A DNA stretch of 64,000 nucleotides from Spirosoma aureum (GCF_011604685.1 NZ_CP050063.1:5292501-5356500); one strand, 5' to 3'; numbered from the stretch's first letter, positions 46,164-55,186 are shown. Notes: generated by a model not told the origin, from the letters alone. Made by a program: numbers and translations.

Positions 46164-46455
46164 ATTTGAACAGGTGACGACGGGAAAGTATTCTTGCAGT
46201 GCCACATTTTCAGGATACAAAAGGGTATTTCAGGGCGTCGAAGGACTACTTTACCATAGTGTTTCATCCTGGCTATGCTGCCTGCAAACGCGCAATGACG
46301 CGAAAACATCAGGCGATGGCTACTCTGAAAGAGCAAATTAAAACCGAAAGCGGTAATTTGGACCGGAAAAAGACTTTACAACCGTGGACGTGCGTCTTGC
46401 TTCAGGAAGTATCAGATCGCTCGAAAACACAACCAGCAATTAATTAACCTAACTC
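46164..46455. other. Intergenic region upstream of the symporter gene
   Basis: About 290 bp. An 82-codon plus-strand frame (46199-46447) exists but shows no family pattern and no clear ribosome-binding site, so it is not called a gene. The promoter of the symporter gene should lie here; no clear element was recognised. Confidence 0.3.
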
Positions 46456-47700
46456 ATGCAGGCAACAACCGCAGCCGGCAAATCGACGCCAGCCACTTTT
46501 ACCGACAGTAAATACCTGATTACCCTTGTCTTTGTCACGTCACTTTTCATGTTTTGGGGTGTCGCCATCACGATGGGCGATGTATTGAACAAACATTTTC
46601 AGCATGTGTTGAACCTCACCAAGACCCAATCTGCCTTTGTTCAGTTTGCTATTTTTGGGGCTTACTTTGTAATGGGTATTCCGGCTGGTTTGTTTATGAA
46701 GCGGTTTGGGTATAAAAACGGGGTATTACTGGGGCTTTCACTTTTTGCGACGGGTGCCTTTTTGTTTGTTCCAGCAGCAGCCGCTGCTTCCTTTACCTAT
46801 TTTGGCATTGCTCTTTTTATTCTGGGCTGTGGACTTTCAACGCTTGAAACCGTTGCCCACCCATTTGTTGCCTCTCTTGGCGATCAGCGTACCAGTGATC
46901 AACGCATCAATTTTGCCCAGGCTTTCAATGCATTAGGTGCCATTATCGGACCGGCGATCGGCTCCTATTTTCTGTTACGAAATAATACCGAGGGCAGCAC
47001 CGATCTGACGTCGGTTAAGACTTTGTACATTGTAATTGGCAGTGTAATCGCTACGATCGCCATCCTGTTTTCATTCGTAAAAGTGCCTGCTTTAACGGAC
47101 CCACACGCCGTGATCGATCCTGAAGCGGCAAACGTCGATGTGGAACCGGGAAAAACGCTGTTTCAGCATAAGCACTTTGTCTGGGCCGTTATCGCTCAAT
47201 TTTTCAATGTGGCCGCACAGGGAGGTACCTGGGCATTTTTCATCAATTACGGTCACGAAAAAATGGGCTTTTCTGACGCTACGGCGGGCAATTACATGGT
47301 GCTGTTTATGGGGCTGATGCTGGCTGGCCGGTTTGTGGGCACATTCCTGATGCGTGTCATTGCACCCCATTCATTACTGGCCATTTTTGCGGCTGGTAAC
47401 ATTGTCATGTGTCTCATCATTGCGCAAAGCTTCGGATGGCCTTCATTTATTGCCTTACTGATGCTCAATTTCTTTTTCAGTATCATGTTCCCGACCATTT
47501 TTAGCCTGGGTTTAAAAAACCTTGGCTCTCATACCCAGCAAGCTTCTTCCTTTATTTCAATGGGTGTGGTTGGTGGTGCCGTTTTTCCATTTTTGATGGG
47601 TATGGCTGCCGAAAAAGATGTGGCCAATGCTTATTACCTACCTATCATCTGTTACGCTGTTATTTTTCTGTTCGGCGCTAAGTTTTATAAAGTAAAATAG
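46456..47700 (+). CDS. FucP-type sugar:proton symporter (MFS)
   Basis: 414 aa with about 12 membrane helices. FucP-group blocks: LFMFWGVAITMGDVLNKHFQ, LTKTQSAFVQFAIFGAYFVM, FILGCGLSTLETVAHPFVAS, INFAQAFNALGAIIGPAIGS, and GGTWAFFINYGHEKMGFSDA. Relatives take up L-fucose or other hexoses and uronates; the E. coli substrate cannot be assumed. Its position between a GH105 enzyme and KduI/KduD suggests import of an uronate or unsaturated disaccharide across the inner membrane. The gap to KduI is 444 bp. Confidence 0.88.
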   Translation: MQATTAAGKSTPATFTDSKYLITLVFVTSLFMFWGVAITMGDVLNKHFQHVLNLTKTQSAFVQFAIFGAYFVMGIPAGLFMKRFGYKNGVLLGLSLFATGAFLFVPAAAAASFTYFGIALFILGCGLSTLETVAHPFVASLGDQRTSDQRINFAQAFNALGAIIGPAIGSYFLLRNNTEGSTDLTSVKTLYIVIGSVIATIAILFSFVKVPALTDPHAVIDPEAANVDVEPGKTLFQHKHFVWAVIAQFFNVAAQGGTWAFFINYGHEKMGFSDATAGNYMVLFMGLMLAGRFVGTFLMRVIAPHSLLAIFAAGNIVMCLIIAQSFGWPSFIALLMLNFFFSIMFPTIFSLGLKNLGSHTQQASSFISMGVVGGAVFPFLMGMAAEKDVANAYYLPIICYAVIFLFGAKFYKVK

Positions 47701-48144
47701 GCAATGAATCTTCCATAAAGAGCCACCTAAAAACAGATGTACTGCACTGGGCGTGTATTATTCCTTATCAGTTGCCTGCGCTGATCAAAGTCACCTTTTC
47801 CGTAAACAGCCCGTTGGACGTGTAGGCAGAATGCGCTAAGTCTGGTTTCAGTGCGTGGATCACAGAATCTACAAACCAAAGTCTCTGCGGATACTGCTCA
47901 AAGACTACTGTCCGAATGAACAGGCAACGGGTTCAGCATCAATTTGATCAACAAATAACCAAGCAGAGAATACCTTAATTCTGCTAGTAAAGGGTATTGT
48001 CTGAACGCTGATGACTATTTCTTAGTAGTAATTTGGCAATCTGATGAATAATTTGGCCCATATTTGGCCCATTAAACAACATCTTTACTGTACGCTTTTC
48101 AAACCTATTTACAACCCTGACATTGGCAGACAATCCATACAAGT
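47701..48144. promoter_or_regulatory. Intergenic region upstream of kduI with atttggc direct repeats
   Basis: 444 bp with no supported gene. Near its right end the 11-bp unit atttggcccat occurs twice in tandem (48051-48061, 48062-48072), and the shared core atttggc also starts at 48031. The starts are 20 and 11 bp apart, about two and one helical turns, 73-114 bp upstream of the kduI start. A regulator site is possible. The rest holds nothing recognised. Confidence 0.4.
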
Positions 48145-49029
48145 ATGCAAACTGAACTGACAACACTCGCAGCTAATCAGACTGAACAGGAAACATTTTT
48201 TGAAAGCCGCTATGCTACCTCCCCAACCGAAGTAAAAGGGATGAATACGGATCAGCTTCGGCAGAATTTTCTTATTGAGAATCTGTTCGTTGCTGACCAG
48301 TTCCGGTGGGTGCTGTCGTTTTTCGACCGTTACCTGACTGGCGGCATTATGCCAATTGATGGAACGGTTGCACTCACTGCCCCAGACCAGTTAAAGGCTG
48401 CCTATTTCCTGGAACGGCGCGAACTGGGTATCATCAATGTAGGCGGACAAGGGCGAGTAGTGGCCGATGGTATAGCCTACGATCTTGACTATAAAGAAGC
48501 TTTGTATATTGGTCAGGGAACGCAGTCTATTCTATTTAGCTCTAATGATGCCGATGCACCAGCTAAGTTTTATCTGAATTCTACGCCCGCTACTAAAAAT
48601 TACCCCACTCGTAAAGTTTCAAGAGCGGATGCCGATGTTGTTGAGCTTGGCACTTTAGGTACATCCAACCATCGGACAATCAATAAATTGATCGTCAATA
48701 GTGTTCTACCAACCTGCCAGTTACAAATGGGTATGACGGAGTTAAAAACGGGTAGTGTCTGGAATACCATGCCCGCCCATACGCACGATCGGCGGATGGA
48801 AGTCTATTTTTACTTTGAAGTTCCCGAAAATCAGGCCGTTTGCCATTTTATGGGACAACCGCAGGAAACCCGCCATATCTGGATGCAGAACGAGCAGGCG
48901 GTTATTTCGCCCAACTGGTCGATTCACTCCGGCGCCGGAACCTCTAACTACACGTTCATCTGGGGGATGGCAGGTGAAAATCTTGACTACAGCGACATGG
49001 ATTTCTGCGCAATTACTGACTTAAAATAG
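48145..49029 (+). CDS. kduI: 5-dehydro-4-deoxy-D-glucuronate isomerase
   Basis: 294-aa cupin-type isomerase that turns 5-keto-4-deoxyuronate into 3-deoxy-D-glycero-2,5-hexodiulosonate. The family blocks are complete: NFLIENLFVADQFRWVLSFF, DRYLTGGIMPIDGTV, ERRELGIINVGGQGRV, the metal site WNTMPAHTHDRRMEVYFYFE, and SIHSGAGTSNYTFIWGMAGEN. About 18 extra residues precede the point where most members begin (SRYATSPTEVKGMN). KduD, the next step, starts 178 bp downstream on the same strand. Confidence 0.95.
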   Translation: MQTELTTLAANQTEQETFFESRYATSPTEVKGMNTDQLRQNFLIENLFVADQFRWVLSFFDRYLTGGIMPIDGTVALTAPDQLKAAYFLERRELGIINVGGQGRVVADGIAYDLDYKEALYIGQGTQSILFSSNDADAPAKFYLNSTPATKNYPTRKVSRADADVVELGTLGTSNHRTINKLIVNSVLPTCQLQMGMTELKTGSVWNTMPAHTHDRRMEVYFYFEVPENQAVCHFMGQPQETRHIWMQNEQAVISPNWSIHSGAGTSNYTFIWGMAGENLDYSDMDFCAITDLK

Positions 49030-49206
49030 GCTAAGGTTTGCGTTTGTTCGGATTCTGAATGAACTGAAAATCCAGCTGATCGTCGCGACTGGGGAATAAG
49101 TTATGGCTTTTTGTTTACGTGGAACTATGGTACTACTGGTTGAATTTGTAAGTTACCCACCCGTAAACTGAATGCGCTTACGATTAAAAACCACCTTCTA
49201 AAACAC

Positions 49207-49980
49207 ATGAGTTCAGTACTTAATACGTTTTCACTGACCGGTAAACTGGCGCTTGTAACAGGCTGTAAACGAGGGATCGGGAAAGCCATGGCTGAGGCTT
49301 TGGCGGAAGCAGGTGCCGATATTATTGGCGTTTCCGCTAATCTGGAGTTAAGCGGTAGTGCCGTCTCGCAATCCGTGGAACAGATAGGCCGCAAATTCTA
49401 TGCCTATCAGGCCGATTTCAGTAAGCGGGAAGCCATTTATACGTTTATCGAGCAGGTAAAAAAAGACCATCCAACCATTGATATTCTGGTGAACAATGCG
49501 GGAACGATTTTACGCAAACCAGCCGCAGAGCACCCTGATGAATACTGGGATGAGGTCATTGCTATCAATCAGACAGCCCAGTTTATTCTAACCCGTGAAA
49601 TGGGGAAAGACATGGTTACGAAAGGAAGTGGGAAGGTCATTTTTACGGCCTCGTTGCTCACATTTCAGGGCGGTGTCAACGTACCGGGTTATGCTGCCAG
49701 CAAGGGAGCGATTGGTAGTCTGGTAAAAGCATTTGCGAATGAATGGGCATCGAAAGGCGTCAATGTCAATGCCATTGCACCCGGCTACATCTCAACTGAC
49801 AATACCGAAGCATTACGGAACGATCCGGTGCGTAGCAAATCGATCCTCGACCGGATTCCTGCCGCCCGATGGGGTGAGCCCGATGATTTCAAAGGCCCGA
49901 TTGTTTTCCTGGCCTCCGACGCGGCCCGTTACGTTCATGGCACGGTGCTAACTGTCGATGGTGGCTGGATGGGCCGGTAG
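49207..49980 (+). CDS. kduD: 2-deoxy-D-gluconate 3-dehydrogenase / 2,5-diketo-3-deoxygluconate reductase
   Basis: 257-aa SDR that reduces the KduI product to 2-keto-3-deoxygluconate. KduD pattern from the start: FSLTGKLALVTGCKRGIGKA, IIGVSANLE, ILVNNAGTILRKPAAEHPDE, the catalytic Ser in FTASLLTFQGG, and Tyr-Lys in GYAASKGAIGSL, followed by VNVNAIAPGYISTDNTEALR and VHGTVLTVDGGWMGR. The order KduI-KduD and the adjoining GH105 enzyme support the assignment. A further enzyme (2-keto-3-deoxygluconate kinase) is not in the window. Confidence 0.93.
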   Translation: MSSVLNTFSLTGKLALVTGCKRGIGKAMAEALAEAGADIIGVSANLELSGSAVSQSVEQIGRKFYAYQADFSKREAIYTFIEQVKKDHPTIDILVNNAGTILRKPAAEHPDEYWDEVIAINQTAQFILTREMGKDMVTKGSGKVIFTASLLTFQGGVNVPGYAASKGAIGSLVKAFANEWASKGVNVNAIAPGYISTDNTEALRNDPVRSKSILDRIPAARWGEPDDFKGPIVFLASDAARYVHGTVLTVDGGWMGR

Positions 49981-50018
49981 TCATAAGTAATGAAATGCCG
50001 CGAAGAATCCGGCTAAAG

Positions 50019-50101
50019 TTAGTCCTTTGGCTTCGAGCCATGCCCCGGTTTGTTTGCAAATGCTTAAATAACCGTGACACGGCCCGAAGCCAAAGGACTA
50101 A
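50019..50101. repeat. Long intergenic inverted repeat (32-bp arms)
   Basis: Arms 50019-50050 and 50070-50101 match at 28 of 32 positions around a 19-bp centre. It lies between kduD and a convergent gene, so it could terminate both. The centre (tgtttgcaaatgcttaaat with cggtt/aaccg at its edges) resembles that of the repeat at 41461-41546 read on the opposite strand, while the outer arms differ. Confidence 0.8.
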
Positions 50102-50159
50102 ACGTACAGAACAGCGTGCTTCTTTGTCTCCTGCGCGGCCTTTGTTGCCCCTAACTCGT

Positions 50160-50822
50160 TTACCGCTTCGCCAGAGCAACAATATCTTTTACTTCCAGAA
50201 TTGGTTTTTCGTATCCCAGACTTACCGATTTAATCATCGCTAAGCCCAGCTCCTGTAGGGTTGAAAAGCCAGCCGGATAAAGCGCACGACCAATCGGATA
50301 TAACCAGGCTACGTACTTGTAATAGCTCAACGTATTTCGCAACCCTTTGGTCGCCCGAAGAAATCCCGGCCTGAACATATATGTTTTTTTGAAGGGTAGC
50401 CGCATCAGTGCATTTTCAGTGGCTCCTTTCACCCTGGCCCACATACTTCGGCCCTGTTCCGTGCTGTCGGTAGCGGCCCCCGAAATGTATCCGAAGGTCA
50501 TATCCGGATTCAGTTTTGCGAGTAGTTCTGCCACACGGAGTGTCAGGTCATATGTCAATCGGCGGTATTCGGCTTCCTTCATTCCCACAGACGATACCCC
50601 CAGACAGAAAAAACAGGCATTGTATCCCGTCAACTGTTTTTCAATGGGCGACAGATCAAAAAAATTGGTATGGATGATTTCGCGTAGTTTGGGATGCGAT
50701 ACACCCACGGGTTTACGATTAATAACTAAAACCTGTTCGACATCGGGATGCAGCAGGCATTCATGCATGACGCCTTCGCCCACCATACCGGTAGCGCCAG
50801 TGATAATTACGTTGATTTTCAT
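50160..50822 (-). CDS. NAD(P)-binding protein of the atypical SDR / HTATIP2-like type
   Basis: 220 aa. An N-terminal Rossmann motif TGATGMVGEGVMHECL (about 9-24) is followed by VLVINRKPVG, the loop FFCLGVSSVGMKEAEYRRLT, GYISGAATDSTEQGRSMWAR and RVKGATENALMRLP, where Lys follows the SDR-like pattern. The fold is that of epimerase-like proteins that bind NADPH; many are redox sensors without a known substrate. It lies 26 bp downstream of the small cyclase-like gene, likely in one operon, and converges with kduD. Confidence 0.85.
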   Translation of the reverse strand: MKINVIITGATGMVGEGVMHECLLHPDVEQVLVINRKPVGVSHPKLREIIHTNFFDLSPIEKQLTGYNACFFCLGVSSVGMKEAEYRRLTYDLTLRVAELLAKLNPDMTFGYISGAATDSTEQGRSMWARVKGATENALMRLPFKKTYMFRPGFLRATKGLRNTLSYYKYVAWLYPIGRALYPAGFSTLQELGLAMIKSVSLGYEKPILEVKDIVALAKR

Positions 50823-50848
50823 AGAGGGATACTAAAGTCTTTCGGAAG

Positions 50849-51472
50849 TTAATGCATAAAACCTTTTCGCTGAGGCATGGACGATTCTTCTTCAAAATAC
50901 TTACCCTTGGGACCAAACCGAAAAACCAGTTCGCGTTCGCGTGCCCCTACCCCTCCATCCCATTCAAACTCGGCACCGTGCTGGATCATAGCTGCCCCCA
51001 AACGCTGATTCAGCATGGGTTGGACCAATTTTAAGAGCTGTTTTGCTTCTTCCAGCGATGTAAAGGCTAGATTTCCATTCTGATCGGCTTTGCTGACATA
51101 CATCAGGTCATAATCAGAATGAATTGCGGAACCTTCATATTTAACAAGTCCTTTTTCGGGTCCTGTCTCAGCACGACTAAAACCGGATGGCAGCCTGTTG
51201 CCAAGGGCAAATTTCATCCACTTGTCAACGGCTTCATTACGAGTTTCAGCCTGAAAGCCTTCAGGACGAAGAATTGGATCGACAACAAGGCCAGCAAACG
51301 GAAAATTTGACGCATCGGTATCCGATGTCTTTGCCTTACACGCGGCTGACTTGGGAATGTAACCGGGTTTGCCAATCCATTGGTCAGCAAGCGGATTTGG
51401 TTCACGTAAACCAATCCAGCAGTTCAGCCAGTCGGCTACGTAAAAGAAAATTTTTCGATGATGGTGCAGCAT
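50849..51472 (-). CDS. Small protein resembling the edema factor/ExoY nucleotidyl cyclase fold
   Basis: 207 aa without a signal or membrane segment. Three blocks appear in the order seen in anthrax edema factor and ExoY: WIGKPGYIPK (about 32-41, compared with the SDWGPVAGYIP block), SDYDLMYV (119-126, with Asp120 and Asp122 where the metal-binding pair stands), and IQHGAEFEW (163-171, compared with the HGTEQDN block; His165 kept, Asn replaced). Spacing is shorter than in the toxins and the Lys/His pair before GYIP is not evident, so activity is doubtful. No toxin delivery signal is seen. Assignment is by eye; the protein could be an unrelated DUF. Confidence 0.5.
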   Translation of the reverse strand: MLHHHRKIFFYVADWLNCWIGLREPNPLADQWIGKPGYIPKSAACKAKTSDTDASNFPFAGLVVDPILRPEGFQAETRNEAVDKWMKFALGNRLPSGFSRAETGPEKGLVKYEGSAIHSDYDLMYVSKADQNGNLAFTSLEEAKQLLKLVQPMLNQRLGAAMIQHGAEFEWDGGVGARERELVFRFGPKGKYFEEESSMPQRKGFMH

Positions 51473-51756
51473 GTTTGTACGCTAAAAAAGTGGAAATTCA
51501 GTGATCGGTTATTTAGAAGCAAGTTATTCGTAAAACAGCAGGTTTGATACCCATTAGTTCATAACTGGCTTTGTATAATCTAAAGTTGTCAATATCATTA
51601 CGTTCCGGAGTTACTGGGCGACATGATACAATCAATTTATGACGAATTGAATAAATTTACAGATCTGCTCCATTAAAACGAAAGCTAAGCCGACTCAGTA
51701 AAGATAAACACCAGTTGTAAACGGCCCGACTTCCATCAACCAAACCCTTCTTCCAA

Positions 51757-53130
51757 ATGCGACCTCTCTCTTGTATTGTGCTCATTTCTCTGCTTGTAAC
51801 GTCCTGCCTCCCAATCCTGGCACAGGAATTAACCAGCAATCGCCAGCGCGAAATCGTTTTCAAAGCCGTCAATATCATTCCGATGGACCAGGAACGTGTT
51901 ATTGAAAATCAAACGGTTGTTGTGAAGAATGGCAGGATAACTGCCCTGGGTAATAACGACAAGGTGAAATTCAGCAAAGATGCGATTGTAGTCGACGCAA
52001 AGGGAAAATACCTGACGCCGGGCTGGGCTGAAATCCATGCGCACGTTCCGCCGATTGACGATATTGAGCCGATGAAGGAAGTGCTGATTCTTTATCTGGC
52101 AAACGGAATTACGACCATTCGGGGTATGCTTGGCCACCCCAAACACCTGGAACTACGGAGTAAAATTAATAGTGGTGAGATCCTTGGCCCTCATTTTTAT
52201 GCAACGGGGCCATCCTTCAACGGGCAAACAGTAAAAACAGCTGAGCGGGGTGCCGCCATGGTCCGCGAACAGAAAGCGGCTGGGTATGATTTCCTGAAAT
52301 TACATCCGGGCTTAACGAAAGAGACCTTTCCGGCCATTGCCAAAACGGCTCAGGAAGTTGGAATTCCGTTCGTTGGACACGTCTCGTTTAATGTAGGCGT
52401 TTGGCGGGCCATTGATGCCCGGTATTCATCCATCGATCATCTGGACGGTTTTATTGAAGCCATCACACCGGGCGTCGATACGCTGGCTGAGCAGGAAACC
52501 GGCCAGTTTGCCAGTTGGATTGCCGACCGGGCCGATGTGTCGCAGATTCCTAAGCTGGTGAACGGGTTGCGTACCAATCATATCCGGGTTGTCCCAACGC
52601 AGGCACTGGCCGAGCGATGGCTATCTCCATTTCCAGCAGAAGAATTTACCGATGACCCGGAGATGAAATACATGAAACCAGAACAGATAAAGAGTTGGGT
52701 AAATGCAAAAAATGGGTATAACAATAACCCCAAGTTTTCGAAAGAGCGGGCTGAGAAACTCATCCAGATTCGTCGGAAGTTGATCTATGAATGTCAGAAA
52801 AATGGCGTTGAGCTCCTGTTAGGCTCCGATGCGCCACAGATCTTCAATGTACCCGGATTCTCGATCCATAATGAGCTCAAGTATCTGGTCGATGCCGGAT
52901 TGACACCTTATGAAGCCTTACGGACAGGGACAGTTAACGTTGCGTCCTATTTGAACAAACCTGATTCGGGCGTTATCAAAACCGGCAATGTGTCGGATCT
53001 GGTTTTACTCAGCGGAAACCCATTGAAGGACATCAATCAGACTCGTACCATCGAAGGAGTAATGATTGGTACAAACTGGCTCCCAAAAGACTATATTCAA
53101 CAGGAGTTGAAGAAGCTGGAGAAGCAGTAA
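51757..53130 (+). CDS. Exported amidohydrolase (imidazolonepropionase-like)
   Basis: 457 aa with a signal peptide (to about residue 23, LPILAQ). The first metal motif is GWAEIHAHVPP (His94, His96); later LKLHPGL and FVGHVSFNVG supply the mid-barrel ligands, then SIDHLDG, and LLGSDAPQIFNV gives the last Asp. KTGNVSDLVLLSGNPLKDIN near the end is the usual composite-domain return. The group hydrolyses cyclic amides or dipeptides; the substrate is unknown, but the neighbouring genes at 55-61 kb are peptidase-like. Confidence 0.87.
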   Translation: MRPLSCIVLISLLVTSCLPILAQELTSNRQREIVFKAVNIIPMDQERVIENQTVVVKNGRITALGNNDKVKFSKDAIVVDAKGKYLTPGWAEIHAHVPPIDDIEPMKEVLILYLANGITTIRGMLGHPKHLELRSKINSGEILGPHFYATGPSFNGQTVKTAERGAAMVREQKAAGYDFLKLHPGLTKETFPAIAKTAQEVGIPFVGHVSFNVGVWRAIDARYSSIDHLDGFIEAITPGVDTLAEQETGQFASWIADRADVSQIPKLVNGLRTNHIRVVPTQALAERWLSPFPAEEFTDDPEMKYMKPEQIKSWVNAKNGYNNNPKFSKERAEKLIQIRRKLIYECQKNGVELLLGSDAPQIFNVPGFSIHNELKYLVDAGLTPYEALRTGTVNVASYLNKPDSGVIKTGNVSDLVLLSGNPLKDINQTRTIEGVMIGTNWLPKDYIQQELKKLEKQ

Positions 53131-53179
53131 CCGAAGCCATTGCCTCCCACTTATTGATCCGTGAATTCATCAGTAAAAA

Positions 53180-53239
53180 AGTCGAACGGCCCTCGTGGTG
53201 TCGGTTACGTAAAATCGACACCACGAGGGCCGTTCGACT
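53180..53239. repeat. Perfect 24-bp inverted repeat between convergent genes
   Basis: Arms 53180-53203 and 53216-53239 are exact reverse complements with a 12-bp centre (gttacgtaaaat). It lies 49 bp after the amidohydrolase gene and 21 bp before the end of the helicase gene, so it could be a shared terminator, although no T-run adjoins it. Confidence 0.8.
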
Positions 53240-53260
53240 AGCGCAAGAAAGTTGTCCGGA

Positions 53261-55159
53261 TCACATCCATTCCCAGGCGCTTTGGTATGTATCGAGTGCT
53301 TCGGAATAGGCAATAAAATCGGCGTAAAAGGGGAGACTGGCCAACGTAGCACTGTCGCCTACAATAACTAGTTTCTTTCGGGCACGGGTCATGGCTACAT
53401 TCATGCGCCGAATATCCGACAGGAAACCAATTTCACCTTCAGAGTTGCTCCGGGTCATCGATATATAGACAATGTCCCGTTCCTGCCCCTGAAAACTATC
53501 GATGGTATTCACTGAAATTTTATCACCATACACCAATAGGTCGGGGTATTGAAGTAAGTGTTCTTTCAGGACATTGATTTGCTGCTTATACGGCGAAATG
53601 ATCGCGATCGTCGGAAAATCCTGCCGGGTGTAGCGAGTACTCAGATCGGCTACCAGTTGCGATAAATGCCGCATGAGCAGAGATGCTTCTTCCGGATTCG
53701 TTGAACTGGTACCATCCAGTTTTTCGTCGAAACCACAACCAGCCGTATCGACAAACACCAGCGAGGTATCGCCATCATACAGCGAATGACGGGCTACGGA
53801 TGCATGTGCCTTCACTTTATTCTCATAAAACACCTGCGACGAATACCCCATTATGTGTTCGTGCATACGGTATTGCTCGTCCAGAAGCGTAACGGCTGCG
53901 GGATGCAGCGTTACGCATTTTTCGAGCAATGTCGTACTCAATCCCTTCCGGGCGGCCTCTGGCGATTTAATTGTCGGTGGTAGCTGGCAATGATCACCAG
54001 CCAGCACAACTTTCTGCGCTTTTAGAATAGGAATCCAGCAGGCCGGTTCGAGCGCCTGCCCCGCTTCATCGATCACAACCGTATGGTACGTAAGCTTACG
54101 AACCGTGTAGTGGTTCGCGCCGACCAGCGTTGCCGTAATCACCTGCGCTTTGGCAATTAGATCGTCGATGATATACTGCTCCGAATTTCCGACTTCCTTC
54201 ATGATTCGGTGAGCCTCATCGAACAGGGCTTTACGCTGATCCCGCTCGGCTTTGCCAAAATTTCGCTTGTACTTATGAGCCATGTTTTTGAACTCATTCG
54301 CCTGCTTTTTCAACTTTTTAGCCTCTTTCATATAAGGGTGTTGGGCCATTTTATGGTCCAGCGTAAGCGCCATCAAACGCTCCGACACGCGGGCAGGGTT
54401 ACCTACCCGAAGTACATTTAGCCCCTCATCGTGCAGTTTTTCGCTCAGTAAATCAACGGCCGTATTACTGGGCGCAACGACTAAAATCTTTTTATGATCC
54501 TGATTGATCAGGGCTTTTATGGCCTGAACCAGCGTTGTTGTTTTACCCGTACCCGGCGGGCCATGGACTATAGCCAGTTCATTGGCGGTCACTATTTTTT
54601 CAACTGCCGACACCTGACTCGGATTCAGTGTAGGGAGAAATAGCTTTGGCGTTTCGGGATGGAAAGTGGGTGATGTTGAGCTGGTCAGAATATTGATCAG
54701 ACGATTACCGGATTTCTCAGCCAAGGAAGTGGCAGTCTTCAGTGCCTCCTCCATTTCATCGTAGCTGTTGTCGTCGAACAATACTTCAATACCAAGTTTG
54801 CCATCGCGCGACCAGTCGGGCAATTCATCAGTGCGCAGGGTTATTTTGGCCCGGTTGCCGCCCTGGAACGAAATTGTACCCTCTACCCGGTCGGTTTTAG
54901 GATCGTGGTTGCTGAACAGAACAGCAGGCATGCCAAAACGAAGCTGATGAGGGATGTCCTGATGCGTGGTCCGTTCAACCTCTACTGTCAGGTAATCACC
55001 CCGGCTCATTTCTGAACCCCGGATGGCGATCGGATACCAGGTCAGACCATTGGCCCGACGCTCAGCAATGGATGTGGTTTCGGTAAGTTTACGATATTGG
55101 GTACGGTCTTCTTCCCGTTCGATCCGGAGCAGATCGAACAGCTGTTTAAAATAATCCAT
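53261..55159 (-). CDS. UPF1/IGHMBP2-like superfamily 1 DNA/RNA helicase
   Basis: 632 aa, cytosolic. The N-terminal beta-barrel domain (about 40-125) resembles that of IGHMBP2. The helicase motifs are complete: Walker A GPPGTGKTTT (200-209), VVAPSNTAVD, Walker B VIDEAGQALEP, LAGDHCQLPPTIKSP, LLDEQYRMHEHIM, IISPYKQQINVL, TIDSFQGQERDIVYISMTRS, and RRMNVAMTRARKKLVIVGD. A Lys-rich coiled segment (about 268-320) sits between Walker A and B. Such bacterial proteins unwind 5'-to-3'; the role in the cell is unknown. It converges with the amidohydrolase gene. Confidence 0.92.
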   Translation of the reverse strand: MDYFKQLFDLLRIEREEDRTQYRKLTETTSIAERRANGLTWYPIAIRGSEMSRGDYLTVEVERTTHQDIPHQLRFGMPAVLFSNHDPKTDRVEGTISFQGGNRAKITLRTDELPDWSRDGKLGIEVLFDDNSYDEMEEALKTATSLAEKSGNRLINILTSSTSPTFHPETPKLFLPTLNPSQVSAVEKIVTANELAIVHGPPGTGKTTTLVQAIKALINQDHKKILVVAPSNTAVDLLSEKLHDEGLNVLRVGNPARVSERLMALTLDHKMAQHPYMKEAKKLKKQANEFKNMAHKYKRNFGKAERDQRKALFDEAHRIMKEVGNSEQYIIDDLIAKAQVITATLVGANHYTVRKLTYHTVVIDEAGQALEPACWIPILKAQKVVLAGDHCQLPPTIKSPEAARKGLSTTLLEKCVTLHPAAVTLLDEQYRMHEHIMGYSSQVFYENKVKAHASVARHSLYDGDTSLVFVDTAGCGFDEKLDGTSSTNPEEASLLMRHLSQLVADLSTRYTRQDFPTIAIISPYKQQINVLKEHLLQYPDLLVYGDKISVNTIDSFQGQERDIVYISMTRSNSEGEIGFLSDIRRMNVAMTRARKKLVIVGDSATLASLPFYADFIAYSEALDTYQSAWEWM

Positions 55160-55186
55160 TCACAAAAGTAGCTACTTCTTTTTACT

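Noticed and set aside
46199..46447. 82-codon plus-strand frame upstream of the symporter gene
   Set aside because: No family pattern, no clear ribosome-binding site, no signal peptide, and an unusual mix of residues. It may be chance in non-coding DNA.
47768..47932. Minus-strand open stretch of 54 codons in the gap before kduI, with fairly protein-like composition
   Set aside because: It lacks an ATG, is bounded upstream by a stop codon and matches no family I know. A gene remnant is possible but cannot be supported.
51622..51675. 17-codon frame upstream of the amidohydrolase gene
   Set aside because: Possible leader peptide, but nothing in the sequence (hairpins or codon bias) supports attenuation.
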